The notes under the pieces are model-generated. The model was not told the origin of the DNA and ran no database searches. It worked only from the letters and a program-made list of their open reading frames with translations. Positions 1 through 9,149 of a stretch of 64,000 bases of DNA are shown piece by piece (position 1 is the first letter of the stretch; each line of letters begins with the position of its first letter). Source of the DNA: an uncultured Agathobaculum sp. GTDB taxonomy: Bacteria; Bacillota; Clostridia; Oscillospirales; Butyricicoccaceae. Where the stretch lies: the NCBI GenBank assembly GCA_944384725.1, contig CALWUJ010000001.1, forward strand, positions 62,001 to 126,000. The letters run 5' to 3'. The position numbers and the translations under genes are program-made.

Positions 1-338
1 GCACCACGGAACGTACCGTCGCCGCCGCAGCAAATCAGGCCGTCAATGCCGAGATATTTGCAGGTGTCCGCCGCCTTTTGCAGACCCTCTTCAGTCATCA
101 TTTCCTTGCAGCGTGCCGTATACAGCATCGTGCCGCCGCGGCGAATGATGCCGTCCACGCTGCGCGCACCCATCTCAATGATATCGCCATTGATCAGGCC
201 ACTGTAACCACGACGAATGCCAAGCACGGAAATATCATAAGCGGATGCGGTTCGAACGACCGCACGAATCAATGCGTTCATACCGGGCGCGTCGCCGCCG
301 CTGGTGAGTACGCCAATTCTACGAATCTGCTTGTCCAT
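1..338 (-). CDS. pfkA: 6-phosphofructokinase, N-terminal part (cut by window edge)
   Basis: ATP-dependent phosphorylation of fructose 6-phosphate in glycolysis. About 112 N-terminal residues are visible. They start with MDKQIRRIGVLTSGGDAPGM, the family's N-terminal glycine-rich ATP-binding loop, and reach CCGGDGTFRG, the second conserved GGDGT nucleotide/Mg-binding motif. The ATG at 338 follows a GGGAGG ribosome binding site. It lies 51 bp downstream of dnaE on the same strand, so it is probably the last visible gene of the murB-rapZ-whiA-dnaE-pfkA transcript. dnaE-pfkA adjacency is common in Firmicutes. The C-terminus is outside the window. Confidence 0.95.
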   Translation of the reverse strand, partial: MDKQIRRIGVLTSGGDAPGMNALIRAVVRTASAYDISVLGIRRGYSGLINGDIIEMGARSVDGIIRRGGTMLYTARCKEMMTEEGLQKAADTCKYLGIDGLICCGGDGTFRG

Positions 339-389
339 AATGAGCCTCCCTGTATCAAACCATAAAATAATTGGCCATAAAAATATGCT

Positions 390-3300
390 TTATTTTATTA
401 TAACATCCTCTTCTCCCAATAGGAAGCGTAATTTTTCCAGAAATGGTACATCCGGCTGGCACCAGTATCGCCGCGCCGCAAGGGTTTTCTTTTTGGTATC
501 CGTTGGGTACAGATAAACCGGCGTATCGCCCGGCTGTGTAACCAAAATCTCTTTGATCTGTGGCCATTCATCACTCTGCATACTGTCAATACGCAAATAA
601 AGCTTTTGCGGTGCAAGGCGGGCAGCCTGCGCATCGGTATAAACCGACTGCTGCGGATGCTCGCGCGACTGCATGCTGCTGACCGCCGCTTCGGTCAACG
701 GCTGCGCTTCGTTCAAAAGAATCTTTGGCGCTTCATCCTCACGCGCATCGATCTTACCGGTCAGCAATACCGCGCTGTCCTCGGTCAGATACGCGCCGCA
801 CTGCTGGAGGGAACGCGGGAACACCACCAGCTCGATGGCTGCCGACTCGTCCTCCACCGTGACATACGCCATCATCGAGCCGTTTTTCGTGGATTTCAGT
901 CGCACTGCCGTGATGACACATGCCAGATGCACGGTCATACCGTCCTTATACTGCGGCTGTGCGCTCTCGCCAGATAAATCATCGATAATCTGCCGCACCG
1001 AAGCCGCCTGTGCCTGCCGTGCCAGATCGCGGTATTCGTCCATCGGATGTCCGGACAAATAAAGACCGGTCGTTTCCTTTTCCATCGCAAGCAATTCCCG
1101 CTTGGAAACCTCCGGAATATTGGGCAAAGCGATCTGCGTATCCTGCACCTCGTCGTTGCCCATACCGAACAGATCCATCTGCCCTTCGATATTCTTTTTG
1201 CGGCTCTGCGCAATCGCATCCACCACCGCACCCACAATCTGAATCAACTGACTGCGGCGGTAGCCCATGGAATCGAATGCACCCGCTTTGATCAGACTTT
1301 CCAGTGCGCGGCGATTGAGCTCTCGATCATACATACGCTCACAGAACTCCTGAAATGAGGAAAACAGTCCGCCCGTCTCGCGTTCCGCCACCAGCTGTTT
1401 CATGAACGAACGGCCCACGCCTTTAACTGCGGCAAGACCAAAGCGAATATCCCGCCCGGAAACCGAAAATCCGTCATACGACTCGTTGACATCGGGCGGC
1501 AGCACGGAAATACCCATTTCGCGCGCCGCCTGAATATACTCGGAGATCTTGTCCGAAGAATCGAGAACGCTGGTCAGCAGCGCCGCCATATATTCGCGCG
1601 GATAATGGCATTTGAGATAAGCCGTTCGGAAAGAAACCACCGCATAGCATACCGCATGCGCTTTATTGAACGCGTAGTTGGCGAAATCCATGATCTCGTC
1701 AAACAAACTCGCCGCAACAGCTTCCGGCACACCGCGTTTCACCGCGCCGTCGATACCGAGTTCCTCGTTGCCGTGGATGAAGTTAACGCGCTCCTTTTCC
1801 AGCTCCTTCATCTTCTTTTTGCTCATCGCGCGGCGCACCATATCCGCCTTGCCGAGCGAATAGCCTGCCAACGACTGGAACACCTGCATGACCTGTTCCT
1901 GATAAATCATACAGCCATAGGTGACGCCCAAAATCGGCTCGAGCAGCGGATGCTTATAGGTCACCTTTTCCGGATGGTGACGGCACTCGATATAGCGCGG
2001 AATGGACTGCATCGGCCCCGGACGGTACAGTGCCACGACTGCGGTGATGTCCTCAATCGACTCCGGCTGCAGGCCGGTGACAACATTGGTAATGCCTGCG
2101 CTTTCGAGCTGGAACACCCCCATCGTTGAGCCGCGTCCCAGCATTTCATAAGTGGCCTTGTCGCTCATGTCCACCTTTTCGATATTGAAATCCGGCACAT
2201 GGCGACGGATCATCTTTTCCGCGTCCGCGATCACTGTCAGGTTGCGCAGACCGAGGAAGTCCATTTTGAGCAGGCCCAGTTCTTCGAGCGTGGTCATGGT
2301 GAACTGTGTGACCATCTGCTCATCGTTACGCGCCAGCGGCACATAGGTGTCGACCGGGTCTTTGGTGATGACTACGCCCGCAGCGTGCGTGGACGCATGG
2401 CGCGGCATGCCTTCCAGCGCGCGCGCCGTGTCGATCAGTTCACGCACCTGCGGCTTCTCATCATACATCTTTTTCAGCTCTGGATTGACCGCTAGTGCTT
2501 TGTCGATCGTAATATGCAGTTCGTTCGGCACCTGTTTGGCAACCACATCGACTTCATTATACGGGATATTAAGCGCGCGGCCGACATCACGGATTGCGCC
2601 GCGCGCCGCCATCGTACCAAAGGTGACGATCTGCGCGACGCGGTCCTTGCCGTATTTGTTGGTGACGTATTCGATCACCTCAGGACGACGCACATAGCAA
2701 AAATCCACGTCGATATCCGGCATGGATACGCGCTCCGGGTTCAGGAATCGTTCGAAGTAAAGCGAATAGTGGATCGGGTCAAGGTCGGTAATGCCCAAGC
2801 AGTAAGATACAATGGAACCTGCTGCCGAACCACGCCCCGGCCCGACCGGAATCCCCTGCCGCTTAGCGTACCCGATGAAATCGGAAACGATCAGGAAGTA
2901 ATCGACAAAGCCCATCTGGGTAATCATGTCGATCTCATACTGCAAGCGCGCCCGCACCGTACCGTCATCCTTCGGATAGCGCACAGCAAAGCCTTCATCA
3001 CATAGCTTTTGCAGATATTGCAGGGCGGTATACCCTTCCGGCACGTCAAATTCCGGCAGGTGATACTTACCGAACTCAAATTCGACCTGACACCGCTCGG
3101 CAATTTTGACCGTATTGGCAAGCGCTTCGGGGTGGTTTGGGAACAATGCGGCCATCTCGTCCGCATCCTTGATATAGAACTCCTCGGTCTCGAACTTCAT
3201 GCGCGTGGGATCGTCCACGGTCTTACCCATCTGGATGGACATGAGAACGTCCTGAATGCGTGCGTCCTTTCGAGTCAGATAATGCGCATCATTGGTCGCA

Positions 3301-3905
3301 ACCAGACCGATATTCAGCTCTTCCGCCAGCTGGAACAAGCCCTCATTGACCTTTTTCTGAATTTCAATTCCGTGATCCTGCACTTCCAGATAAAAATGGT
3401 CACGGTCGAAGATTTCCAAAAACTGCTCGCACAGCTCATAAGCGCCATCCATATCACCCTCTGCCAGCGCACGCGGAATCACGCCCGCGAGACACGCCGA
3501 CAGGCAAATCAGTCCCTCGCTATGCTGCCGCAGCAGATCCATGTCGATGCGCGGCTTCATGTAAAAGCCCTCGGCAAAGCCCAGTGACACCATATGAATG
3601 AGGTTGCGGTAACCGGTCATATTTTCGCACAGCAAAATCAGGTGGCTGTGCCACTCCCCATTTACATAGCTGCGGTCAAACCGCGAATGCGGCGCAAGAT
3701 AGACTTCGCATCCAATGACCGGATGCACACCCTTGGCCTTGCACGCGCGGTAAAAGTCGATCACGCCATACATTACTCCATGATCGGTCAGTGCGCACGC
3801 GGACTGTCCCAGCGCTGCCACGCGGTCGACCAGCCCCTCAATGCGGCATGCACCATCCAGCAGGCTGTATTCACTATGCACATGCAAATGCGCAAATGGT
3901 ACCAT
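390..3905 (-). CDS. dnaE: DNA polymerase III alpha subunit (DnaE type)
   Basis: Replicative C-family DNA polymerase, 1171 aa, a normal DnaE length. The N-terminus carries a PHP domain (FAHLHVHSEYSLLDG, residues 4-18). The palm holds the catalytic acidic pair in MPDIDVDFCYVRRPEV, about one third into the protein, and the conserved LLKMDFLGLRNLTV segment. Helix-hairpin-helix/tau-binding regions and a C-terminal OB-fold (PQYKDGMTVHLACVI onwards) follow. The start codon abuts the whiA stop with no gap, indicating translational coupling. There is no embedded DEDD exonuclease, so this is DnaE rather than PolC. Confidence 0.97.
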   Translation of the reverse strand: MVPFAHLHVHSEYSLLDGACRIEGLVDRVAALGQSACALTDHGVMYGVIDFYRACKAKGVHPVIGCEVYLAPHSRFDRSYVNGEWHSHLILLCENMTGYRNLIHMVSLGFAEGFYMKPRIDMDLLRQHSEGLICLSACLAGVIPRALAEGDMDGAYELCEQFLEIFDRDHFYLEVQDHGIEIQKKVNEGLFQLAEELNIGLVATNDAHYLTRKDARIQDVLMSIQMGKTVDDPTRMKFETEEFYIKDADEMAALFPNHPEALANTVKIAERCQVEFEFGKYHLPEFDVPEGYTALQYLQKLCDEGFAVRYPKDDGTVRARLQYEIDMITQMGFVDYFLIVSDFIGYAKRQGIPVGPGRGSAAGSIVSYCLGITDLDPIHYSLYFERFLNPERVSMPDIDVDFCYVRRPEVIEYVTNKYGKDRVAQIVTFGTMAARGAIRDVGRALNIPYNEVDVVAKQVPNELHITIDKALAVNPELKKMYDEKPQVRELIDTARALEGMPRHASTHAAGVVITKDPVDTYVPLARNDEQMVTQFTMTTLEELGLLKMDFLGLRNLTVIADAEKMIRRHVPDFNIEKVDMSDKATYEMLGRGSTMGVFQLESAGITNVVTGLQPESIEDITAVVALYRPGPMQSIPRYIECRHHPEKVTYKHPLLEPILGVTYGCMIYQEQVMQVFQSLAGYSLGKADMVRRAMSKKKMKELEKERVNFIHGNEELGIDGAVKRGVPEAVAASLFDEIMDFANYAFNKAHAVCYAVVSFRTAYLKCHYPREYMAALLTSVLDSSDKISEYIQAAREMGISVLPPDVNESYDGFSVSGRDIRFGLAAVKGVGRSFMKQLVAERETGGLFSSFQEFCERMYDRELNRRALESLIKAGAFDSMGYRRSQLIQIVGAVVDAIAQSRKKNIEGQMDLFGMGNDEVQDTQIALPNIPEVSKRELLAMEKETTGLYLSGHPMDEYRDLARQAQAASVRQIIDDLSGESAQPQYKDGMTVHLACVITAVRLKSTKNGSMMAYVTVEDESAAIELVVFPRSLQQCGAYLTEDSAVLLTGKIDAREDEAPKILLNEAQPLTEAAVSSMQSREHPQQSVYTDAQAARLAPQKLYLRIDSMQSDEWPQIKEILVTQPGDTPVYLYPTDTKKKTLAARRYWCQPDVPFLEKLRFLLGEEDVIIK

Positions 3906-4799
3906 TTAGTCCTCCTTTGACGCAAATTCAGTGATCTTTTTCAAACGATGGCTCAAACCCGGCTTGGAGATCGGCGGATCGAACCGCTGCGCCAGCTCGG
4001 CCAGCGTATCGGTCGGATAGTCGAGCCTAAGGCGCACGGTCTCCCGCAGGTTTTCCGGAAATGCTTCTTCTCCGCGCGTATCGAGCACGGCCCGAATCGC
4101 CGCAATCTGCCGCGCCGCCGCATCCGCCGTCTTGACAAGGTTTGCCGTCTCGCAGTTGACCTGGCGGTTGATCGTATTGCGCAGATTTTTCTCCACCTTG
4201 GCCTCCATCAGCGCCATTGCCGCATGCGGCGCGCCAATGCGCGTGAGAAAGTCCTCCACACTTGCGCTGTCCTTGAAGTACAGCAGACAGCTGCCACTTC
4301 GATGTGCAAGCTTCGGGGACAGACCCAAATCCAGCAGCAGGCTGGTTTCCTCTCCGGCAAGGCTCTGGTGTCCGCTTTTCAGTTCCAGATGGCTTTTTTT
4401 GTCCGGCCCTGCCACCGTGCCCGCCATCAGGAACGCGCCCCGCAGAAAGGATGCCAAGCAGCAATCCTCCTCCAGTTCGTTCCGGTTCAGATGGTATGTC
4501 ACATGACTTTTCCGGTCATAGCCCAGCACATCGAAAATGCGTCCGATCTGTGCAGGCTGTTCGAGCACGATCTGGTATTTTCTGCCCTGATGCTGCGGCT
4601 CGCATACTACAAAAAACGCGCGCTGCAGCAAAGCCTGCAAGCGGCGCGCAACCACAGCGTTTTCTGTGGACAAACGGATCTCACGATGGGAGAAAACCGT
4701 TGCATGGAGCAATGCGCCGTAGGCCTCCGCCCGCGTGCAGCATGCACGCTGCATCGACACACGGCACAGCTCATTTTTTACCTCGGTTGAAAAGGACAT
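3906..4799 (-). CDS. whiA: Sporulation/cell division regulator WhiA
   Basis: 297 aa DNA-binding protein with a LAGLIDADG-like N-terminal fold (FLRGAFLMAGTVAGPDKKSH, around residues 115-135) and a C-terminal helix-turn-helix (TLAELAQRFDPPISKPGLSH). WhiA controls division and sporulation genes in actinobacteria and supports division in Firmicutes. It sits between rapZ and dnaE. The usual Firmicute order rapZ(yvcJ)-yvcK-whiA is incomplete: no yvcK-type gene is present between rapZ and whiA, which are only 23 bp apart. Confidence 0.96.
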   Translation of the reverse strand: MSFSTEVKNELCRVSMQRACCTRAEAYGALLHATVFSHREIRLSTENAVVARRLQALLQRAFFVVCEPQHQGRKYQIVLEQPAQIGRIFDVLGYDRKSHVTYHLNRNELEEDCCLASFLRGAFLMAGTVAGPDKKSHLELKSGHQSLAGEETSLLLDLGLSPKLAHRSGSCLLYFKDSASVEDFLTRIGAPHAAMALMEAKVEKNLRNTINRQVNCETANLVKTADAAARQIAAIRAVLDTRGEEAFPENLRETVRLRLDYPTDTLAELAQRFDPPISKPGLSHRLKKITEFASKED

Positions 4800-4822
4800 C
4801 TCTGCTCCTTGTTTTTCTCTGT

Positions 4823-5680
4823 TTATCTCTGATAATCGCGGTGCATGGTGACGACACCGTAATCATGTCCACGCAGATGCCCGCTGAGCGCTTCTGCAAT
4901 GGCGACAGAACGGTGTTTTCCGCCCGTGCAGCCGATGCCGATGATGACGTTGGACTTGCCTTCCGCCATATAGCGCGGCAGCAAAAAGTCGATCATACTG
5001 GTCAGATGGCCCATCAATGCATCGGCTGTGCCGCCTTGGAACACATAATCCCGTACATCCGGGTCGGTTCCGTTTTTCTCGCGCAGGCTCATCTCATAAT
5101 ACGGGTTGGGCAGAAAGCGCACGTCAAACACCAAATCGGACTCCGGCGGGATTCCATACTTAAATCCGAACGACTGCACGATCACCTCGAACGCACCGGT
5201 ACCTTCCGTGCCGGAAAACAAAGTCAGCAGGCGCTCACGCAAACCGGCAGCCGACAGGCCGGTCGTATCAACCACAAAATCCGCGCGGTTACGCAGCGCT
5301 GCCAGCATATTGCGCTCTTTTTCGATCGCCGCGGTCATGGGTACGCCCTTTTCCATCAGCGGATGCTTGCGGCGTGTCTCCTTAAAGCGGCGAATCAGCG
5401 TCGGCGTATCCGTATCCAGAAACAGGATACGATAATCACATCCCATGGTTTTGATCGAATCGAGCGAGTCAAACAGCTGCTGAAAATCACCACCTGCACG
5501 CACATCGGTCACCAGTGCGACCCGTTCATATCGTTCGGTTGCCGCAAGACAGATCTCCGCAAAGCGCGGAATCAGCGCGATCGGCAGATTATCCACGCAG
5601 TAATAGCCCAAATCCTCAAATGTGGCCACCGCGCGGCTCTTGCCCGCGCCAGACATACCCGAAACAATTAAAAAATACAT
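4823..5680 (-). CDS. rapZ: RNase adapter / nucleotide-binding protein RapZ (YvcJ)
   Basis: P-loop protein with Walker A GMSGAGKS near the N-terminus and the C-terminal GCTGGKHRSV signature of the RapZ family. E. coli RapZ guides RNase E to GlmZ; Firmicute YvcJ hydrolyses nucleotides and influences competence. An open frame extends upstream to 5767, overlapping murB, but the MYFLIVSGMSGAGKS start at 5680 has an AAGGGGG site about 9 nt upstream, so that start is used here (285 aa, normal length). It follows murB by 31 bp. Confidence 0.95.
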   Translation of the reverse strand: MYFLIVSGMSGAGKSRAVATFEDLGYYCVDNLPIALIPRFAEICLAATERYERVALVTDVRAGGDFQQLFDSLDSIKTMGCDYRILFLDTDTPTLIRRFKETRRKHPLMEKGVPMTAAIEKERNMLAALRNRADFVVDTTGLSAAGLRERLLTLFSGTEGTGAFEVIVQSFGFKYGIPPESDLVFDVRFLPNPYYEMSLREKNGTDPDVRDYVFQGGTADALMGHLTSMIDFLLPRYMAEGKSNVIIGIGCTGGKHRSVAIAEALSGHLRGHDYGVVTMHRDYQR

Positions 5681-5711
5681 TGATGCCATCCCCCTTGTCC
5701 GGCAAAGCGCT

Positions 5712-6626
5712 TTAGCGAACGATGCGAACCTCGCATTCCAGATCCACACCGAACCGTTCACGCACACGCTGCTGCACCAGCTCGATCAGACGCAGCATTT
5801 CATCGCAGGTCGCGCCGCCGCGGTTGATAAGAAAGCCGGCGTGCTTTTCCGAAACCTGTGCCGCACCAACCGAGACACCCTTCAGACCTGCGTCCTCGAT
5901 CAGTCTTCCGGCGAAATACCCCTCCGGCCGTTTGAAGGTCGAGCCGGCAGACGGGAAATTCAGCGGCTGCTTATCCCGCCGGCGCTGTGCAAAATCATTC
6001 ATCTTATCCAAAATTGCCGCCGGATCGCCCGGCTGCAGCCGCATGGTTGTGCGGACAACCGTCCAATCCGGATGTGCGCGGAACGCGCTGTTACGGTAGC
6101 CGAAGCAATGTTCGTCACCCGTCAATGTGTGCAGATTTCCCTCGCCGTCCAGATACTCGGTTTTCTCTACAATGCCAGCCATCTGACCGTCATATGCACC
6201 GGCGTTCATGAACACTGCGCCGCCCACGCTGCCCGGAATACCGCCTGAAAACTCCGCGCCAGTCAATCCGGCACGCTGCGCACGCCGCGCTACGCGGGCC
6301 AGCAAAGCGCCCGCCTGCGCCACCAATGTACAATCGTCACCCGCGCGCACATCATCCATCTCGGTCGTGCAAATCACCGCGCCGCGATAGCCCGCATCCG
6401 AAACCAGCATATTCGAACCGTTACCCAGCAACAACAGCGGTATACCGCAGTTCCGAAGCACTTTGAGCGCCCCTGCCAACTGCTCCAATGTTTTCGGTAT
6501 AACAAACAGATCGGCAGGACCGCCGATGGCAAAGGTTGTATGACGGCTCATCGGCTCATTCAATACCACTTCTATTTCAGGAACGGCAGCGCGCAGCGCC
6601 TCCATGCATGCATTGCTATTTTCCAT
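5712..6626 (-). CDS. murB: UDP-N-acetylenolpyruvoylglucosamine reductase
   Basis: FAD enzyme reducing UDP-GlcNAc-enolpyruvate to UDP-MurNAc in peptidoglycan synthesis. HTTFAIGGPADLF is the FAD-binding entry motif. The catalytic Ser lies in NFPSAGSTFKRP, and the C-terminal Glu region ends in LECEVRIVR. The chosen ATG at 6626 has GGAGG 5 nt upstream; the longer frame to 6740 begins with atypical sequence. First gene of the murB-rapZ-whiA-dnaE-pfkA cluster, behind a promoter at 6743-6771. Confidence 0.96.
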   Translation of the reverse strand: MENSNACMEALRAAVPEIEVVLNEPMSRHTTFAIGGPADLFVIPKTLEQLAGALKVLRNCGIPLLLLGNGSNMLVSDAGYRGAVICTTEMDDVRAGDDCTLVAQAGALLARVARRAQRAGLTGAEFSGGIPGSVGGAVFMNAGAYDGQMAGIVEKTEYLDGEGNLHTLTGDEHCFGYRNSAFRAHPDWTVVRTTMRLQPGDPAAILDKMNDFAQRRRDKQPLNFPSAGSTFKRPEGYFAGRLIEDAGLKGVSVGAAQVSEKHAGFLINRGGATCDEMLRLIELVQQRVRERFGVDLECEVRIVR

Positions 6627-6742
6627 GTTATCCTCCATTATTCTGACCAATATGTCTACACAGTATGATGCCGCAGCGGCTGGCCGATGCCTTTTTCTGC
6701 ATCCGCGCCGCACAGCAGCAGTATTGTTTCTTGTTCGCAAGT

Positions 6743-6771
6743 ATTATACCAAATACAGACGCAAAGTGCAA
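6743..6771 (-). promoter_or_regulatory. Sigma-A promoter for murB cluster
   Basis: On the minus strand TTGCAC (6771-6766) is followed after exactly 17 nt by TATAAT (6748-6743). Predicted transcription start is near 6736, giving a 5' UTR of about 110 nt before murB. It directly abuts the terminator of the upstream lipoprotein gene. Confidence 0.75.
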
Positions 6772-6775
6772 ATCA

Positions 6776-6801
6776 AAGGCACCCCGAAGGGTGCCTTTTT
6801 T
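6776..6801 (-). terminator. Intrinsic terminator after lipoprotein gene
   Basis: Perfect 10-bp stem AAAGGCACCC / GGGTGCCTTT around a CGAA loop, about 20 bp after the lipoprotein stop codon. The better T-run lies on the plus strand; on the minus strand the tail is TTTGATTTGC. It probably works in both directions. Confidence 0.75.
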
Positions 6802-6820
6802 GCTCTGCTATTGGATAATT

Positions 6821-7321
6821 TTACGATGCGCTTGCCGACTGCAGCAGGCTTGCGCCTTCCGCCATATCGGTCATAGCCGATTCCAGCTGCTCGCTCATCT
6901 TGGTGGTCAGGTCAGCGATCTTGGTCTGGTCGGTCTCTTCCGTCATTGCAGCAACGGTATCAATAAACTCGATCAGAGACTGGCAGCCGGACTGCAGCTT
7001 TTCATGCGCATCCGCGTACGCTTCCGGCGGAGTAATGGCAATGAAATCATTCAGCGAAGTCTTCATCGCCTCGAGCACTTCCTTTGCTGCTTCCGGATCG
7101 GTACCTACCGTGCTTGCGCTTTCCTGGATCTCGCTCATCTCAGTGCTCAGATCCTCAACCGCCTTCTGATACTCTTCCTCAGTCAGGGCAGCAGAAGCCG
7201 TTTCACCGGTCTCGCCACCGCCATTAGCCGCGTCCTTTCCGCCGCCGCAAGCCGCCAAGGACAATGCCATTGCCGCTGCGAGCAATGCCGCCAACAAACG
7301 CTTGGTCATATTCTTCTTCAT
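6821..7321 (-). CDS. Small secreted lipoprotein of unknown function
   Basis: 166 aa. It has a lipoprotein signal peptide (KKNMTKRLLAALLAAAMALS) with lipobox LAAC, so Cys25 would be lipidated and the protein anchored on the outer face of the membrane. After a Gly/Glu-rich linker the rest is acidic and predicted mostly helical, rich in Glu, Ala, Thr and Met, with heptad-like spacing suggesting a helical bundle. No enzymatic motif is visible. Start supported by AAGGAG 9 nt upstream. Monocistronic: it has its own promoter (7366-7394) and a terminator at 6776-6801. Confidence 0.85.
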   Translation of the reverse strand: MKKNMTKRLLAALLAAAMALSLAACGGGKDAANGGGETGETASAALTEEEYQKAVEDLSTEMSEIQESASTVGTDPEAAKEVLEAMKTSLNDFIAITPPEAYADAHEKLQSGCQSLIEFIDTVAAMTEETDQTKIADLTTKMSEQLESAMTDMAEGASLLQSASAS

Positions 7322-7365
7322 ACTGTGTCTCTCCTTACCTTTGTTTTTTCAAGACTGTATAAAGC

Positions 7366-7394
7366 ATTATAGCGGAAAGGCACTAAAAAGTAAA
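7366..7394 (-). promoter_or_regulatory. Sigma-A promoter for lipoprotein gene
   Basis: Minus strand TTTACT (7394-7389), 17-nt spacer, TATAAT (7371-7366). It lies about 45 bp upstream of the lipoprotein start codon. Confidence 0.75.
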
Positions 7395-7458
7395 GACATA
7401 TCCGAACAGTAGGAAACGAAATTACCAGAAATTTCTTATACAGTTTACGTATTAAGTT

Positions 7459-8472
7459 TCAGCGCACCCAGACTTCCTCATGCTCGCCACGCCGCGGACG
7501 GCCCAGCAGCAAACGGCTTGCCTCAGTGGCGGGCAGACCCTTGTACAGCACCTCATACATCGCCTCCGTGATCGGCATGGAGACACCCTGCTGCTGAGCC
7601 AGATGATAGCCCGCCTCGGTTGCATAATAGCCCTCAACGGTTGCGCCAACCTCCTGCATAGCCTGTTGTACGCTCTTACCCTGACCGATCAGGATACCTG
7701 CGCGGCGGTTGCGTGAATGCATCGAGCAGCAGGTAACGATCAGGTCTCCCACGCCGGACAGGCCCGCAAACGTCTCCTGCCGTGCGCCCAGCTGAACGCC
7801 CAGACGCGCGATCTCAGTCAAGCCACGGGTCATAAAAGCTGCCTTGGAGTTATCACCCAGGCCAAGGCCGTCCGCAATGCCCGCACCCAGCGCGATGATA
7901 TTCTTGAACGCGCCACCTAATTCGCAGCCGATGATATCCGCAGAGGTATAAACGCGGAAATAGCTCTCGTTCATAAAGGCCGCCTGTGTCAGTTCCGCTG
8001 CAGCACGGCTTTCCGACGCCGCAACAATCGCGGTCGGTACACGGCGCGCAACTTCCTCGGCATGCGTCGGGCCAGTCAATGCAACGACAGGATTGTTCCC
8101 GTTCATGATACGGTCAATGGTCTGCGAAAAGCGGCAATAACCGTTTTTCGCGTCCAATCCCTTACCGACATTGACGATTACCGTTCCGGCCGGCACGATA
8201 GCCGCAAGCTTTTCCGCCGTAGACGCAACCGCAAACGACGGCACCGCCATCACGATCAGATCTGCTTTCGACGCGCCCGCCATATCGGTGGTAATGGCAA
8301 TCCTTTCCGGTATCTTGACCCCCGGCAGCAGCTTTTCATTGCCGCGCTCGCGCAGAAGCAAATCACACTCTTCCTGCAAATACGTCCATGAGGTCACCTC
8401 ATGGCCGTTGTCGTGCAGCAGCATCGCCAGCGCAATGCCCCAGCCGCCGGTTCCCAGTACAAAAACCTTCAT
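7459..8472 (-). CDS. gpsA: Glycerol-3-phosphate dehydrogenase [NAD(P)+]
   Basis: Makes sn-glycerol 3-phosphate from dihydroxyacetone phosphate for phospholipid synthesis. 337 aa with the Rossmann motif VLGTGGWGIALAMLL at the N-terminus. GPTHAEEVARRVPTAIV and the catalytic Lys in CELGGAFKNIIALGAGIADGL are typical of GpsA. It overlaps plsY by 4 nt, so the product and the acyltransferase that uses it are translationally coupled. Last gene of the DUF177-rpmF-DUF512-der-plsY-gpsA run. Confidence 0.97.
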   Translation of the reverse strand: MKVFVLGTGGWGIALAMLLHDNGHEVTSWTYLQEECDLLLRERGNEKLLPGVKIPERIAITTDMAGASKADLIVMAVPSFAVASTAEKLAAIVPAGTVIVNVGKGLDAKNGYCRFSQTIDRIMNGNNPVVALTGPTHAEEVARRVPTAIVAASESRAAAELTQAAFMNESYFRVYTSADIIGCELGGAFKNIIALGAGIADGLGLGDNSKAAFMTRGLTEIARLGVQLGARQETFAGLSGVGDLIVTCCSMHSRNRRAGILIGQGKSVQQAMQEVGATVEGYYATEAGYHLAQQQGVSMPITEAMYEVLYKGLPATEASRLLLGRPRRGEHEEVWVR

Positions 8473-9113
8473 TTTTTGTTCTCCTCTCCGTTACGGTCGG
8501 ATTGTTCAATGGTTTTCTTGCTCTTGAAGGAAAACTTGTTTTCTTCGCCGCGCAAGATGCGGGCGATATTCGAGCGGTGCATGAAAATGACCGCCACCGC
8601 CATACCAAACGCCATTGCAGTCAATACCGGATCGTTATAGAACACCAGCGTGGTAATAGGAAAGCTGATCGCGCCCAGAATCGAGCCGAGCGAAATCCAA
8701 CGTGTCAGCGCCACAGCAACAAAAAACAGCACAAATGCGATCAGGAAAATACGCCAGTCAAATAACAGCAGCATCACCGCGCCGACCAACACGCCCTTAC
8801 CGCCGCGGAAACCGAAATACAGCGGGAACATATGCCCCAGAATGACAAAGATGCCCGCAACCAGCTTGCCCACCGGGCCAGCCAGCAGCGCGCCGATCGA
8901 GACTGCCGCCGCGCCTTTGGCAATGTCCCCCAGCAGCACAAACAGCGTTTTGCCCGCACCCATCGTGCGGTATGAGTTCGTCAATCCTGCGTTGCCGCTG
9001 CCATATTCACGGATATCCTTTCCCAGCGTGACCTTACTGACAATGATGGCAAAGCTCAGCGAACCGAGCAGATAGGCGCACACCGCGATAATGGCAAAAT
9101 GCGTTAGTGTCAT
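8469..9113 (-). CDS. plsY: Acyl-phosphate:glycerol-3-phosphate acyltransferase
   Basis: Integral membrane enzyme using acyl phosphate to acylate G3P at position 1. 214 aa with multiple hydrophobic segments and the PlsY signatures GSLSFAIIVSKV, EYGSGNAGLTNSYRTMG and FRGGKGVLVG. The C-terminus has a longer basic/charged tail (NKFSFKSKKTIEQ...) than many homologues. It lies 36 bp after der and overlaps gpsA. Confidence 0.96.
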   Translation of the reverse strand: MTLTHFAIIAVCAYLLGSLSFAIIVSKVTLGKDIREYGSGNAGLTNSYRTMGAGKTLFVLLGDIAKGAAAVSIGALLAGPVGKLVAGIFVILGHMFPLYFGFRGGKGVLVGAVMLLLFDWRIFLIAFVLFFVAVALTRWISLGSILGAISFPITTLVFYNDPVLTAMAFGMAVAVIFMHRSNIARILRGEENKFSFKSKKTIEQSDRNGEENKK

Positions 9114-9149
9114 ATGGTTTTCCCCCAGTTTCAGAAATATCAGCCGCGT

